A stretch of 64,000 bases of DNA, taken from the NCBI RefSeq assembly GCF_002803075.1, contig NZ_NNBK01000013.1, forward strand, positions 200,419 to 264,418. The letters are read 5' to 3'. The notes beneath the pieces are model-generated. The model was not told the DNA's origin and did not search any database. It saw only the letters and a program-made list of their open reading frames with translations. Both the position numbers and the translations under genes were made by a program. The stretch comes from Streptomyces sp. CB01373 (lineage in GTDB: Bacteria > Actinomycetota > Actinomycetes > Streptomycetales > Streptomycetaceae). Shown piece after piece: positions 42,566-50,946 of the stretch (position 1 is the first letter of the stretch; each line of letters starts with the position of its first letter).

Positions 42566-42990
42566 CCGCTGTTGGTTCCGACGTGGAACCTCGTCAGCGC
42601 AAAGATGATCAGAAGGTCAAGTGTCATCACGGGGATGGCCCACAGCGGGTAGTACGGAACGAACATGAACTGGGTGATCAGGCTGATCCCTGCCGCCGCC
42701 GCACCAGCCCCGCGACCCCAGCTCTTGTTTGTCACGACCCCCATGCCGGCAATGGCGAGTGCCAGTCCGACCACAATGTGAATCCAGCCCCAAGCGGTTA
42801 GGTCGAACCGATAGGCGTACTGGGACGCGGCGAACAAGTTGTCCCCTGCGATGCCGGATGCCCCCATGAGAATGCTGAGCGGCCCGCTGAGCATCATCAC
42901 GGCCCCGGCGAAGAGGGACGCGCCGCTGAGCCTTTCGCTGCTGTCCGACCCCCCGTGCCCTCGCCGTATCTCGTTCGGCATCGCTGCCAT
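42559..42990 (-). CDS. Small membrane protein, DUF7144-like
   Basis: 143 residues with four hydrophobic segments: SLFAGAVMMLSGPLSILMGASG, WGWIHIVVGLALAIAGMGV, GAGAAAAGISLITQFMFV and AIPVMTLDLLIIFALT. The order, with FDLTAWGWIH and FVPYYPLWAIP, resembles the DUF7144 membrane family of actinomycetes; function unknown. I chose ATG 42990 (MAAMPNEIRRG), preceded by GGAAGG, over a longer frame. It is the only intact gene inside the tRNA-Ile island remnant, so it may be cargo or a resident gene. Its stop overlaps the first codons of the integrase remnant. Confidence 0.7.
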   Translation of the reverse strand: MAAMPNEIRRGHGGSDSSERLSGASLFAGAVMMLSGPLSILMGASGIAGDNLFAASQYAYRFDLTAWGWIHIVVGLALAIAGMGVVTNKSWGRGAGAAAAGISLITQFMFVPYYPLWAIPVMTLDLLIIFALTRFHVGTNSGW

Positions 42991-43275
42991 GGCTGCCACC
43001 TTCCTGTACAGCGCGATCACCGACGCACAGCGCCATGCGACGCCAGCCACGCTCCACTGCCAGGATCACCGCGATCCTTCGGCACCGCGACTGCAACCCG
43101 CCATGGGGAGACCGTGGACTCCTACTGCACTGGCCGGTGATCTTCGGCTACTGGCGCCTGACACCAGTGGCTGACACCAACAGGGGCGAACGGCGGCGGT
43201 CAAGGCTGAACCTCAGCAGACCAGCGATCCAGGCCGAAGGTCGCTTGACCCAGTACGCCCATCCTGCGTTGTCGA

Positions 43276-43318
43276 CCTGATAGGGATGAGGCCACAGGTT
43301 CAAATCCTGTTAGCCCCA
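43276..43318. repeat. att site, distal copy
   Basis: Direct repeat of the 3' part of tRNA-Ile (42 of 43 bases). It starts at CCTGAT and ends at CCCCA; the flanks differ on both sides. Marks the right end of the island remnant. It lacks the 5' half and is not a functional tRNA. Confidence 0.88.
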
Positions 43319-43345
43319 GCCGCTGTCCAGTAGTCGGGAGTGCGT

Positions 43346-43576
43346 ATGGACCCGCGCCTGAGGAAAATCGGCGACCGTCTGATGACCTGCGTCGCCCTGG
43401 CCTGGTTCGGCCATCAGGCCCTGTACGGGCAGGGGATGCTGCGGCTCCTTTCCGCCCTCATGCTGGTTGTTGGCGTGGTGATCGCTGCGGGCGCCGTCCA
43501 CGACCACATCCGCCCCCGGCCGAAGCGGCGCCGGTCCCGTGAACGGGACACCGACGGCAGGGAACCCGAGGCGTGA
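43346..43576 (+). CDS. Small basic membrane protein
   Basis: 76 residues: a short N-terminus (MDPRLRKIGDRLMTCVALAW), two hydrophobic stretches (to about residue 50) and a strongly basic tail (RPRPKRRRSRERDTDG). I chose ATG 43346, with GGGAG six bases upstream; GTG 43340 also reads. No family recognised. It begins 28 bp from the distal att copy and is followed by a strong terminator. Confidence 0.6.
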   Translation: MDPRLRKIGDRLMTCVALAWFGHQALYGQGMLRLLSALMLVVGVVIAAGAVHDHIRPRPKRRRSRERDTDGREPEA

Positions 43577-43599
43577 GGAGCCGGGGCGTGGACGCAGGT

Positions 43600-43632
43600 G
43601 AAGCTCCCCGGCCGTGGTGGCCGGGGAGCTTC
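43600..43632 (+). terminator. Terminator after the small basic membrane protein
   Basis: Perfect 14 bp stem (43600-43613 with 43619-43632) and GTGGT loop. Confidence 0.85.
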
Positions 43633-43715
43633 GCGTTCTGCGGCTGGTGCTGTACGCGAATCGCCGTTACGTCAAGGGTGCGGGTGGTGGCACCGGCCGG
43701 GCCGGTGCGGCCCTG

Positions 43716-44072
43716 TCAGCGCTGGAGGGGGATGGTCGGCCGGGCCGGCGGTTCGTCCGGGAGGCATCGGGGTTCGGCGGCGAGGGAGAAGGCGTCGACC
43801 GGCGGGCGGTGACGGCAGCCCGGGGTTCTTCCGTGAGCCTCGGCGCGGATGCGCTGTTTCATCGTCGGGGGCAAGGACGGGGTGGGGGGCTTGGACAAGG
43901 ACGGCGTCGTCTGTGCCGGCACCGGTGCGGTGCTCTTGGGCGCCGTCTCGGGCTGCGGCGCGGCCGCAGCCGCGGAGGCGGCCGTCGTGGTGATGAGTCC
44001 GAGCGCCGTGCAGAGCGCGAGGAAGGCGGTGACGATGGCGGTCCACAACTTCATGACTTTGTGCTGGTCCAT
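43716..44072 (-). CDS. DUF6344 family secreted protein
   Basis: 118 residues. A signal segment (MKLWTAIVTAFLALCTALGLITTTAASA) precedes a Pro/Thr/Ser-rich linker and the conserved LPPTMKQRIRAEAHG box of DUF6344, followed by a Pro/Arg-rich end. Found in Streptomyces genomes with no known role; the box suggests a short basic motif exposed outside or near the membrane. ATG at 44072 has GTGAGGGG upstream; ATG 44054 is also possible. Confidence 0.75.
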   Translation of the reverse strand: MDQHKVMKLWTAIVTAFLALCTALGLITTTAASAAAAAPQPETAPKSTAPVPAQTTPSLSKPPTPSLPPTMKQRIRAEAHGRTPGCRHRPPVDAFSLAAEPRCLPDEPPARPTIPLQR

Positions 44073-44410
44073 GGCCCCTCACTTTCAGGTTGGGCGATTT
44101 GCGTACTTTGCTCATCATGTGTATGGGCGCCGCGAAGTGGTGGACCAACGCCCATGGCGCGGCGATCTTCGGATGAACACCACTCGGATGGGCGCATGAG
44201 CGATGAAAAGGTGCGAAGGTGGGATGAGCGCACCCAAAAGTAACCGTCCGTGCGGGTGTGATCACCCTCCGGTCGGAGCGGTTTCGTCCCCGCCTACTGC
44301 GCTCGCGCGCACGGCAGTTGACAGCCGACGCAGGTCACCGATCGGTATCGGCCGGTGTGTATAGTCGGGCGCCAGAGGTCCCCTACGTCAACGAAAGACG
44401 AGGTCGCGCG
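44073..44410. other. Divergent intergenic region DUF6344 / DLW-39
   Basis: 338 bp without a supportable gene. TTGACA at 44318 and TATAGT at 44360 look like promoter hexamers but are not correctly spaced with each other (36 bp), so they may belong to separate promoters. No other element seen. Confidence 0.4.
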
Positions 44411-44539
44411 GTGAAGAAGCTTCTCCTGGTCGCACTGGCCGCCATCGGCGGGCTCCTCGTGTACCGCCAGATCCAGGCGGATCGCGCCGAGCAGGATCTG
44501 TGGACGGAGGCGACTGACTCCGTGCCCACGGGTTCGTGA
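44411..44539 (+). CDS. DLW-39 family small membrane protein
   Basis: 42 residues: a hydrophobic N-terminus (KKLLLVALAAIGGLLVYRQ), then QADRAEQDLWTEATD, which carries the DLW motif naming this actinobacterial family. Encoded near gyrA in many actinomycetes; function unknown. GTG start at 44411 with AGACGAGG upstream. Followed by a clear intrinsic terminator. Confidence 0.9.
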   Translation: MKKLLLVALAAIGGLLVYRQIQADRAEQDLWTEATDSVPTGS

Positions 44540-44564
44540 GCACCGACATCCCGAACTGAGCAGG

Positions 44565-44592
44565 CCCCGACCGCCGTAGCGGTCGGGGTTTT
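44565..44592 (+). terminator. Intrinsic terminator after the DLW-39 gene
   Basis: Ten-base-pair stem CCCCGACCGC/GCGGTCGGGG with CGTA loop and a TTTT tract. Confidence 0.9.
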
Positions 44593-44773
44593 GTGTTGTG
44601 GGCCCCGGTCCCGGCGGGCCCGCTCTCGTGTTGCGGGGTCGCGGAGGGTGAGGTAGGTGTCGCTTCCTGAGACCGTTGCCGCGTGTGCGCCCGGGGAATG
44701 CGCGGATGGCGTAGCGGCCCCCGGGGAATGATGGGCGACGTCCGGAGGGACGGAACGCGAGGGGTGGCGCGGG

Positions 44774-46120
44774 ATGGTACGGCGTGGGGCGGGACGGCGG
44801 GCGGCGGCAGGGCGCTCACGGCGTGATCGGCGCGGCCGGTGTCTCTCGCACCAGCTCGCCGTGCGCCTGGCCGTGGCCGCGGCGGCACTGTGCCTCGCGG
44901 CGGCCGGCCCCGGGCCGAGCGCTCTCGCGGCCGGCGGAGCGGACCCGTACGCGTTCACCGACGGCGCCCGGTCCGTCACCGGAGCCACGAGCACCACGGA
45001 CGCCTTACCCCTCGAACCGGGCCGCACCTACAGGAGTTCCCTGCCGGGCAGCGGCAAGCTGTACTACCGCCTCGACCTGGACGCCACCTCCACCGCCTAC
45101 GTCTCCGCCACGGCGGTGCCCGGAGCCGGCACCACGGTCGCCGCCACCGACGGCCTCAGGATCTCGGTGCGGGACGCCCGCGGCGCCTCCTGCTCCTCGC
45201 AGGCCGCCCGCTTCGGCCCGAGCCGCAGTCCGCATCCCGTTGCCGCGTGGGGCGCGCGCGAGATCTCCTCCGGCCGTCCCCTGTGCCAGGGTGCCGGGTC
45301 GTACTACGTCCTCGTCGAACGCGTCGGCGCCAAGGCATCCTCGTCCGACACCTGGCCCCTGGAACTCGCCGTCGTCTCGGAGCCGCCGCTGCAACGCGCC
45401 GGGGCCACGAGCGCGCCCGGGTCCTGGAACTCCGCCTCGCCCCAGCCGGTCACCGGCCAGGCGGCCGAACGGGCCGGGGGCGCCGGGTTCGCCGCGGCGA
45501 GCACGGTCGGGCAGGGCGTGTGGCGCACCCGTATCCGGCCCGGCCAGACCTTCTTCTACAAGGTCCCGGTCGACTGGGGGCAGCAGTTGAACGCCGGCGT
45601 CGAGCTGGGCAGTTCCAGCGGCGGCAGCGGCTATGTGAACGGCGCGCTGACCCTGTCGCTCTACAACCCGGTGCGCGGATTCGTCGAGGAGGCGTACGCC
45701 GGTTACAGCGGCCGGCAGACGTCCGCCGCCCTCGCACCCGTGCCGCCGGTCGCCCACGCCAACCGCCACGGCTTCGCCGCCCAGGTCAAGGGGATGCGGT
45801 TCGCCGGCCACCACTACCTGGTCGTGCACCTCGCAGCCCAGACCGCCGACTCCTTCGGCGAGGGGCCCTACGGTCTGGTCCTGCGGGTACGGGTGGACGG
45901 CACGGCGCAGCCAGGTCCGGACTACGCGGGCCGGTCCGAACCGGGGCAGCTCTTCGAGGTCACCGCCCACGACCGGGCCGCGGCGACCCCGGCCGGGGCG
46001 GCGGACGGCTCCGCGGCGCTCCGGGCGCTCGCCGTCGGCGGGATCGGCGCGGGAACGGTCCTGCTGGCCGTCCTCGGGGCGTGGACGGTGCTCGCCCGCC
46101 GCAGGGCCGACGCCCTGTAG
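44774..46120 (+). CDS. Secreted/membrane-anchored protein of unknown function
   Basis: 448 residues. Arg-rich N-terminus, hydrophobic signal segment (AVRLAVAAAALCLAAAGPGPSALA, about 29-53), a large outer region and a C-terminal membrane helix (ALAVGGIGAGTVLLAVLGAWTVLA) followed by a short basic tail. The outer part reads as two beta-rich repeats, each opening with a PG-T-(F/Y) motif (LEPGRTYRSSLPGSGKLYYRLDLD and IRPGQTFFYKVPVDWGQQL), similar to the outer domains found downstream of VWA modules in actinomycete surface proteins. No enzyme motif is seen. ATG at 44774 with AGGGGTGG upstream. Convergent with the kinase gene. Confidence 0.7.
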   Translation: MVRRGAGRRAAAGRSRRDRRGRCLSHQLAVRLAVAAAALCLAAAGPGPSALAAGGADPYAFTDGARSVTGATSTTDALPLEPGRTYRSSLPGSGKLYYRLDLDATSTAYVSATAVPGAGTTVAATDGLRISVRDARGASCSSQAARFGPSRSPHPVAAWGAREISSGRPLCQGAGSYYVLVERVGAKASSSDTWPLELAVVSEPPLQRAGATSAPGSWNSASPQPVTGQAAERAGGAGFAAASTVGQGVWRTRIRPGQTFFYKVPVDWGQQLNAGVELGSSSGGSGYVNGALTLSLYNPVRGFVEEAYAGYSGRQTSAALAPVPPVAHANRHGFAAQVKGMRFAGHHYLVVHLAAQTADSFGEGPYGLVLRVRVDGTAQPGPDYAGRSEPGQLFEVTAHDRAAATPAGAADGSAALRALAVGGIGAGTVLLAVLGAWTVLARRRADAL

Positions 46121-46206
46121 AGCGGCGGGAGAGGCGCGAGGGGCACGCGATCGCCGGGGCGGCCGCGGATCGGCCAGGATTGGCTGGGACCGGCCTGTGG
46201 CGCGCC

Positions 46207-47784
46207 TTACAGACGGCTCAGTGCCCAGAAACCGACTGCGTAGCAGGCCAGCGCGAGGAGCAGCAGCGGGATCGCCACCGTCGCGGGCGGGCCGGGGCGG
46301 CGGGGCCGTCCGGCGCGGTGGCGTGAGGCTCCCCGCGCCGGAACGGGAACCTGCGGGGCCTGGGCGGTGTACGAAGCGGTGGAGACATCAGCTCGCTGCC
46401 GCGAATCGGGGGAGGACAGCACGTGGGTGGGGTCGTGAGGGGAGACGTGGGCCGCGGGTTCGAGCGGCGTGCCACCGGGCGGGGGCGGGGCGGCCGGTGC
46501 CGGGGGGACGGCCTGCGGGGGCGTGGTGTGCGGGGGCACGGCAGGGGATGGAAGAGCGTGCGGGGGAGCGCCCTGGGGCGGTGGAATCTCCCGCGCCGGG
46601 GCGGCGGGGCGGGGCGGTGGCAGGTGGAAGCTGCCCGTGTCGGACATGGTGGAGGGCTGGGGCGGCTCCGACGGCAGACCGCTGCCGTCCGTGCTCGGTG
46701 CCGACCCGGTCCCCTCCCGGGGATCGAGACGCGGGTCCGGCACGCCCCCGCTGCCGGAAGCGGCACCCACACCGGAAGCCACGGAACCGCCGTTACCGGG
46801 AGCGGCGGCCCCGGCACCGGGAATCCCGGAACCGCCGACCGAACCGACCGAACCGGCCGAACCGGACGCCGCCGTCCGCCCGACCGTCACCCCAGGGCTC
46901 CGGGTGAGCGGACCCTCGGGTCCGAACCCCGGTGGCAGCGGGCCGAGTTGGTCGAAGATCTCGATCAGCTCGTCGTCGGGGCCCGGCTCCGGCAGGAGCT
47001 CGGCGCACGCGGCAAGAGCCTTGCGCGCACCGGTCGCGGTACGGAACCTGGCCTGCGGATCGGGTTGCAGCAAGTTCGCCACGACCTGCCACAGCGGCTC
47101 GGGAACGCCCTTGGGCGCACCGGGAGTTCCGTGCTCGGCGAAATACTCCACGAGCGCCTTGGCGTCCGGCTTGGCGCCCTGGAGCAGATAGAGGGCGACC
47201 AGACCGGTGGCGAACAGATCGGCGGGGAAGTCGGGTTCGGCGCCCATCATCTGCTCGGGAGCGAGGTAACCCGGTGTCCCCACCACCAGGTTGGTTTCCG
47301 TCAGCCGCGGTTCGCCCAGCCGCATCGCGATGCCGAAGTCCGACAGCCGCAGCCTGGGCCGGCCGGTTCCGGTGGCCTCCAGCAGGATGTTGGCGGGCTT
47401 GACGTCACGGTGCACGACACCCTCCGCGTGCACCGCCGCGAGGCCCGAAAGCAACTGGTCGAGCAGAGTGCGTACGAACGCCGGGGGCAGTGGGCCGTAG
47501 TCCCCGACCAGGTGGACCAGGGAGCCGCCGGCCACCAGGTCCATGGTGAACAGGACCTGGTCGTCGTCGGCGGCCCAGCTGGCCGGCGCGAGCACATGGG
47601 GGTGGTCGATCCGCAGCGCCTGCTCCCGCACGAAGCGCAGCAGGGAGTGCGCGTCGCGCTGTTGGAGGACCTTGGCGGCCACGTACCGGCGACGGCGGTG
47701 GTCCCAGGCCCGCCACACCGCGCCGACTCCACCGCGCCCGACCGGGTCGGCCAGCTCGTACCGGCCGGCGAAGACCTCACCCAT
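46207..47784 (-). CDS. Membrane Ser/Thr protein kinase
   Basis: 525 residues. Hanks-type kinase domain at about 1-265: glycine loop GRGGVGAVW, VAAKVL lysine, HRDVKPANILLE catalytic loop, DFGIA and activation segment GTPGYLAPEQM. A long Pro/Gly/Ala-rich linker (about 310-490) leads to one C-terminal membrane helix (VAIPLLLLALACYAVGFWAL) with almost nothing beyond it, so there is no outer sensor domain. I chose ATG 47784 (MGEVFAGRYEL) with GGAGGAG upstream. The helix-turn-helix gene lies 79 bp upstream on the same strand and may be a partner or a substrate. Confidence 0.92.
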   Translation of the reverse strand: MGEVFAGRYELADPVGRGGVGAVWRAWDHRRRRYVAAKVLQQRDAHSLLRFVREQALRIDHPHVLAPASWAADDDQVLFTMDLVAGGSLVHLVGDYGPLPPAFVRTLLDQLLSGLAAVHAEGVVHRDVKPANILLEATGTGRPRLRLSDFGIAMRLGEPRLTETNLVVGTPGYLAPEQMMGAEPDFPADLFATGLVALYLLQGAKPDAKALVEYFAEHGTPGAPKGVPEPLWQVVANLLQPDPQARFRTATGARKALAACAELLPEPGPDDELIEIFDQLGPLPPGFGPEGPLTRSPGVTVGRTAASGSAGSVGSVGGSGIPGAGAAAPGNGGSVASGVGAASGSGGVPDPRLDPREGTGSAPSTDGSGLPSEPPQPSTMSDTGSFHLPPPRPAAPAREIPPPQGAPPHALPSPAVPPHTTPPQAVPPAPAAPPPPGGTPLEPAAHVSPHDPTHVLSSPDSRQRADVSTASYTAQAPQVPVPARGASRHRAGRPRRPGPPATVAIPLLLLALACYAVGFWALSRL

Positions 47785-47863
47785 GGCTGTGCGTCGCTCC
47801 TCCCCCTGGGGCTGTCCCCCCTTCGGATTCCCCCTCGACGCGCGATTCGCCCCCCCCGCGGTG

Positions 47864-48412
47864 TCAGTTCTGGTGGGACTGGTAGTGCGTGACCGCGTCC
47901 GAGGTGCGGCCCGCGCCGTACACCCGGAGGAATTCCGCCAGTTCGGGGTGGCTGGGGGCGAGGGTGTTCGCGGCATCGATGATGTCACCGGCCGCAGCGA
48001 CCGAGCGGAGCAGCGACTGGATCTCGCGGACCACCCGCTTGACCGTCGGCGCCCCCGAAGTGTTCGACGTGTGCGTGGTGTTGCTGAGCACCGAGCCGCC
48101 CTGGGACCGCTTGATCTCGTCCATGCGCTCGGTCGCCTCGGCCGCGCTGACGCTGCCGTCCGCCACCTGGGCCGCCAGCTCCTGGAGAAGTTGCACGCGT
48201 TGGACCACCGCAGGGTTGCCGATCTTCGCGCGCTGGCCGCTCATCAGCTGCGACAGCATCGGGGCGGACAGCCCCAGTACTCCCGCCAGCCGGGCCTGGT
48301 TGAGCCCGAGGTCGTCTATGAGCTTGCGGAAGAGCGCCCCCAACGGCTCCCCGTACCAGTTCCGCTGCAGTTCCCGCGCTTTTGCGGTGGCTTCCTGCTG
48401 TGCGGCGTCCAT
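47864..48412 (-). CDS. Helix-turn-helix DNA-binding protein
   Basis: 182 residues. An XRE/Cro-like helix-turn-helix reads LIDDLGLNQARLAGVLGLSAPMLSQLMSGQRAKIGNP (about 27-65). The remainder is helical, Ser/Thr-rich in the middle (SNTTHTSNTSG) and ends with a conserved-looking segment (LAPSHPELAEFLRVYGAG). I chose ATG 48412 (MDAAQQEATAKAR), preceded by GGGGAG. It is upstream of and co-directional with the kinase gene. Regulon unknown. Confidence 0.83.
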   Translation of the reverse strand: MDAAQQEATAKARELQRNWYGEPLGALFRKLIDDLGLNQARLAGVLGLSAPMLSQLMSGQRAKIGNPAVVQRVQLLQELAAQVADGSVSAAEATERMDEIKRSQGGSVLSNTTHTSNTSGAPTVKRVVREIQSLLRSVAAAGDIIDAANTLAPSHPELAEFLRVYGAGRTSDAVTHYQSHQN

Positions 48413-48594
48413 TGCGTCTCCCCATCGCTTCCCCAAGAACCGCGGTTCGCTGTAGCGAACCACGCGGAGCATCTTACGGAGAGTGGTCGGCCGCGGGGAG
48501 CCCCAATCTTTTTGCGAGATCCGGGGGGTGACCCGGTACTCTGGTCTGCGGCACCCGACCGGTGGACGGATCTTCCGGCCGGATGCTGTCTTCC

Positions 48595-48667
48595 GGGGCC
48601 TTAGCTCAGTTGGTAGAGCGCTGTCTTTGCATGGCAGATGTCAGGGGTTCGACTCCCCTAGGCTCCA
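48595..48667 (+). tRNA. tRNA-Ala (anticodon TGC)
   Basis: 73 nt up to the discriminator A. Acceptor GGGGCCT with AGGCTCC (one G-T pair), D-arm AGCTCAGTTGGTAGAGC, anticodon CTTTGCATG, T-arm GGTTCGACTCC. Only CC of the CCA is encoded, so the CCA-adding enzyme is needed. Confidence 0.97.
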
Positions 48668-48672
48668 CCGGT

Positions 48673-48714
48673 GAAATGCCCTCTGATCTGCGGAAACGTG
48701 GTTTCGGAGGGCAT
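48673..48714 (+). terminator. Terminator after tRNA-Ala
   Basis: AATGCCCTC pairs with GAGGGCATT around a nested GAAACGTGGTTTC hairpin. Confidence 0.7.
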
Positions 48715-48748
48715 TCTTCGTGTGTGCGGTGCGCACGCACGGCGACGG

Positions 48749-49015
48749 CTACGCCGGGAGTTCCTCCACGTAGCGCTTCGCGAAGAGGAGCGAGACGTAC
48801 GGGTAGGTCTGCCGTACCGCCTTGATGGCGGCGACGTCGCCCTGCTCCCTGCGCACCCGCTGGACCCTCTCCTCGTCGACCTGACCCCGGAACCCCTCGA
48901 AGGATCCGTAGCGCTCCCAGAACGCCTTCTCGCGCCTTTTCGAGGCACGCTCCCCGGCGACTGCCAATGCCGCCGTGACGCCGATGGCAACGGTTCCTGT
49001 GATTCCGTCGAGCAT
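48749..49015 (-). CDS. Small conserved hypothetical protein
   Basis: 88 residues: short hydrophobic start (MLDGITGTVAIGVTAALAVAG), then a charged helical region (RASKRREKAFWERYGSFEGF) and a C-terminal part with REQGDVAAIKAVRQTYPYVSL. Codon usage is that of a real gene and GAGGGGGA precedes the ATG. I recognise no family. It may be membrane-associated by its N-terminus. Confidence 0.65.
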   Translation of the reverse strand: MLDGITGTVAIGVTAALAVAGERASKRREKAFWERYGSFEGFRGQVDEERVQRVRREQGDVAAIKAVRQTYPYVSLLFAKRYVEELPA

Positions 49016-49097
49016 GGGGTCCCCCTCAGATCTTGTCGGTGCCCAGGCAAACTCAACCTACCCGCTCGCGGAACGGGACCCGTGTGATCGCGACAAA

Positions 49098-49135
49098 AGC
49101 CCGCCTGACCTGTGGACACACCGGTCAGGCGGGCT
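49098..49135 (-). terminator. Terminator of the DUF5324 gene
   Basis: Stem GCCCGCCTGACC (49099-49110) with GGTCAGGCGGGC (49123-49134), 20 bp beyond the gene's stop. Confidence 0.8.
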
Positions 49136-49154
49136 CTTCCGTCTCCGGGGGCAG

Positions 49155-49859
49155 CTACTCGTCGCGGTCCGACGTCTCCTCGTCCTCCTTCGCCTGGACC
49201 TCGGGGTCCAGCACGGACTGGCCGGTGCCGTCCACGGACGTCAGCCGGCCCGACTCGGGCACCTCCGTCGCGGCCGGCGGTTCCACCAGCCAGTCGGGGT
49301 TGGCCTGCTTGTCCCACCACTTCCAGGCGGCGAAGGCGCCGCCGGCGAGCGCGCCCGCCAGCGCGAGCAGCTTCACCGCGCGCCCGGCCCGCGCACGCCG
49401 CTGCTGCGTGCGGGCCAGCTTCTGGATCTTCCGGGCCGGGACCTGACCGCGCAGCGCCACCAGCGCTGCGGCACCGCGCGCCGCGGCCTCGTCCGCGACC
49501 GGCGCCGCCGCGGCCATCGCCTGCTCGATCCGCGGCCGGGAGTACTCGGCGGCCTGCCGGGCGGCCCGGCGCGCCCGGCAGGCGGCTTCCTGGGCGGCCT
49601 GGTCGATCTTCGGCGGCACATGGGCCATGGCCTGCGTGCGGGCCTGTTCCAGCCGGGGTGCGACATAGGCGCCGTACTGGACGCGGGCCTGGTCGGCGGC
49701 CAGCGTCACCTTCGGCGCGAGCCGTACGCGTGCCTCGTGTGCGTAGTGCGCGGCCCTGTCCCTGGCCGTGTCGGCGTAGGGCGCCACCACTTCCGCGGCG
49801 TGCAGCACGCTGTCCTTCGCCGAGCCGGTCGCGGCGCGCACGCTGTCGATGCGGGTCAC
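49155..49859 (-). CDS. DUF5324 family membrane protein
   Basis: 234 residues. Long Ala/Arg/Glu-rich amphipathic helices (about 1-165; TRIDSVRAATGSAKDSVLHA and repeated AADQARVQYGAYVAPRLEQ-type heptads) suggest a coiled coil, followed by a membrane helix (AVKLLALAGALAGGAFAAWKWW) and a short acidic tail. This is the DUF5324 pattern, a Streptomyces family of unknown function. GTG start at 49859 with GAGGAGGAGG upstream. Confidence 0.85.
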   Translation of the reverse strand: MTRIDSVRAATGSAKDSVLHAAEVVAPYADTARDRAAHYAHEARVRLAPKVTLAADQARVQYGAYVAPRLEQARTQAMAHVPPKIDQAAQEAACRARRAARQAAEYSRPRIEQAMAAAAPVADEAAARGAAALVALRGQVPARKIQKLARTQQRRARAGRAVKLLALAGALAGGAFAAWKWWDKQANPDWLVEPPAATEVPESGRLTSVDGTGQSVLDPEVQAKEDEETSDRDE

Positions 49860-50246
49860 GGGTTCCTCCTCCTCGGTGGCGTACGGTAATTCGACTTTCC
49901 ACCCTTTTACGGATCATGCCTGCCAACGGGCCCGGTGGCATGTGCGACCGGGCATCCGGGTCACGGGTGACGCACGTGGTCACCGCGCCGGCCCTGCCGG
50001 CCGGAAGTCCGCCGAAAGGCGGGCACGTGCGGCAAGGGCTGAATCGATGGGGGATGAATGCGGAGCAACAGGAGCTTGTCGTCGACAATGCCACGGATCG
50101 CCGCGCCGCGCTCCCGCCCGGGACGACTCGCCCGGTTCTCCGCAACCGGATCGGCGGATCTCCCCGAGGGAACCGACCGCCGGGCGACGCACGGCGCGGG
50201 CCGTGCGAGGATCGGGGAGTCACAGGAAGACAACGGAAGGCAGATC
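49860..50246. other. Divergent intergenic region DUF5324 / cyclophilin
   Basis: 387 bp with no supportable gene. It must hold two divergent promoters. No repeat, palindrome or box was recognised. Confidence 0.4.
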
Positions 50247-50780
50247 GTGGCTGAGCAGCTCTACGCCACCCTGAAGACCAACCACGGCGACATCGAGGTC
50301 CGGCTCCTGCCGAACCACGTTCCCGAGACGGTCCGGAACTTTGTCGAACTCGCCACTGGCGAGCGTGAGTGGACCCACCCCGCCACCGGCGAGAAGTCCA
50401 AGGCGAAGCTCTACGACGGCACGGTCTTCCACCGGGTGATCAGCGGTTTCATGATCCAGGGCGGTGACCCGCTGGGCAACGGCACCGGCGGTCCCGGCTA
50501 CCAGTTCAAGGACGAGTTCCACCCGGACCTCTCCTTCGACAAGCCCTACCTGCTGGCCATGGCCAACGCGGGTCCGGGCACCAACGGCTCGCAGTTCTTC
50601 ATCACCGTCGGTCCGACGGCCTGGCTGAACCGCAAGCACACCATCTTCGGCGAGGTCACCGACGCGGCCAGCCAGAAGGTCGTGGACTCCATCGCGACCG
50701 CGCAGACCAACCCGCGCACCGACCGCCCGCTCAAGGACGTCGTCATCGAGTCGGTCGTCGTGGAGACCCGCGAAGGCTGA
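50247..50780 (+). CDS. ppiA: Peptidyl-prolyl cis-trans isomerase (cyclophilin type)
   Basis: 177 residues. Cyclophilin fold with FHRVISGFMIQGGDP, GTGGPGYQFKDEF, LAMANAGPGTNGSQFFIT (active-site residues) and the Trp/His segment WLNRKHTIFGEV. Cytoplasmic: no signal sequence. Speeds proline isomerisation during folding. GTG start at 50247 with GGAAGGC upstream. Gene order with rhomboid and crgA is the usual one. Confidence 0.96.
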   Translation: MAEQLYATLKTNHGDIEVRLLPNHVPETVRNFVELATGEREWTHPATGEKSKAKLYDGTVFHRVISGFMIQGGDPLGNGTGGPGYQFKDEFHPDLSFDKPYLLAMANAGPGTNGSQFFITVGPTAWLNRKHTIFGEVTDAASQKVVDSIATAQTNPRTDRPLKDVVIESVVVETREG

Positions 50781-50820
50781 GTGAAGGGCTCGTCCCGACA
50801 TCTCCGCGAGGGAACCAAAC

Positions 50821-50850
50821 GCCCCGCTTGTCCGTAAGGATGGGCGGGGC
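50821..50850 (+). terminator. Terminator after ppiA
   Basis: GCCCCGC (50821-50827) pairs with GCGGGGC (50844-50850), with an inner TCC/GGA pairing. Confidence 0.65.
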
Positions 50851-50946
50851 GGTGCGTTGCCCACGAGCAGCCGCAGCCGTGTTTCGCGGCGGGCCGGCGG
50901 GACCAGTAGGACGAGCAGGACAGCAGGACGAATCGAGGGGAACCCC

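Noticed and set aside
43276..43318. Second tRNA-Ile gene
   Set aside because: Only the 3' half of a tRNA is present; it is the distal att copy.
44318..44365. TTGACA...TATAGT as one promoter of the DLW-39 gene
   Set aside because: The 36 bp between the hexamers is far from the 17 bp needed.
48500..48590. Standard promoter for tRNA-Ala
   Set aside because: The best pair (TTGCGA and TACTCT) has a 19-base spacer, so I did not list it.
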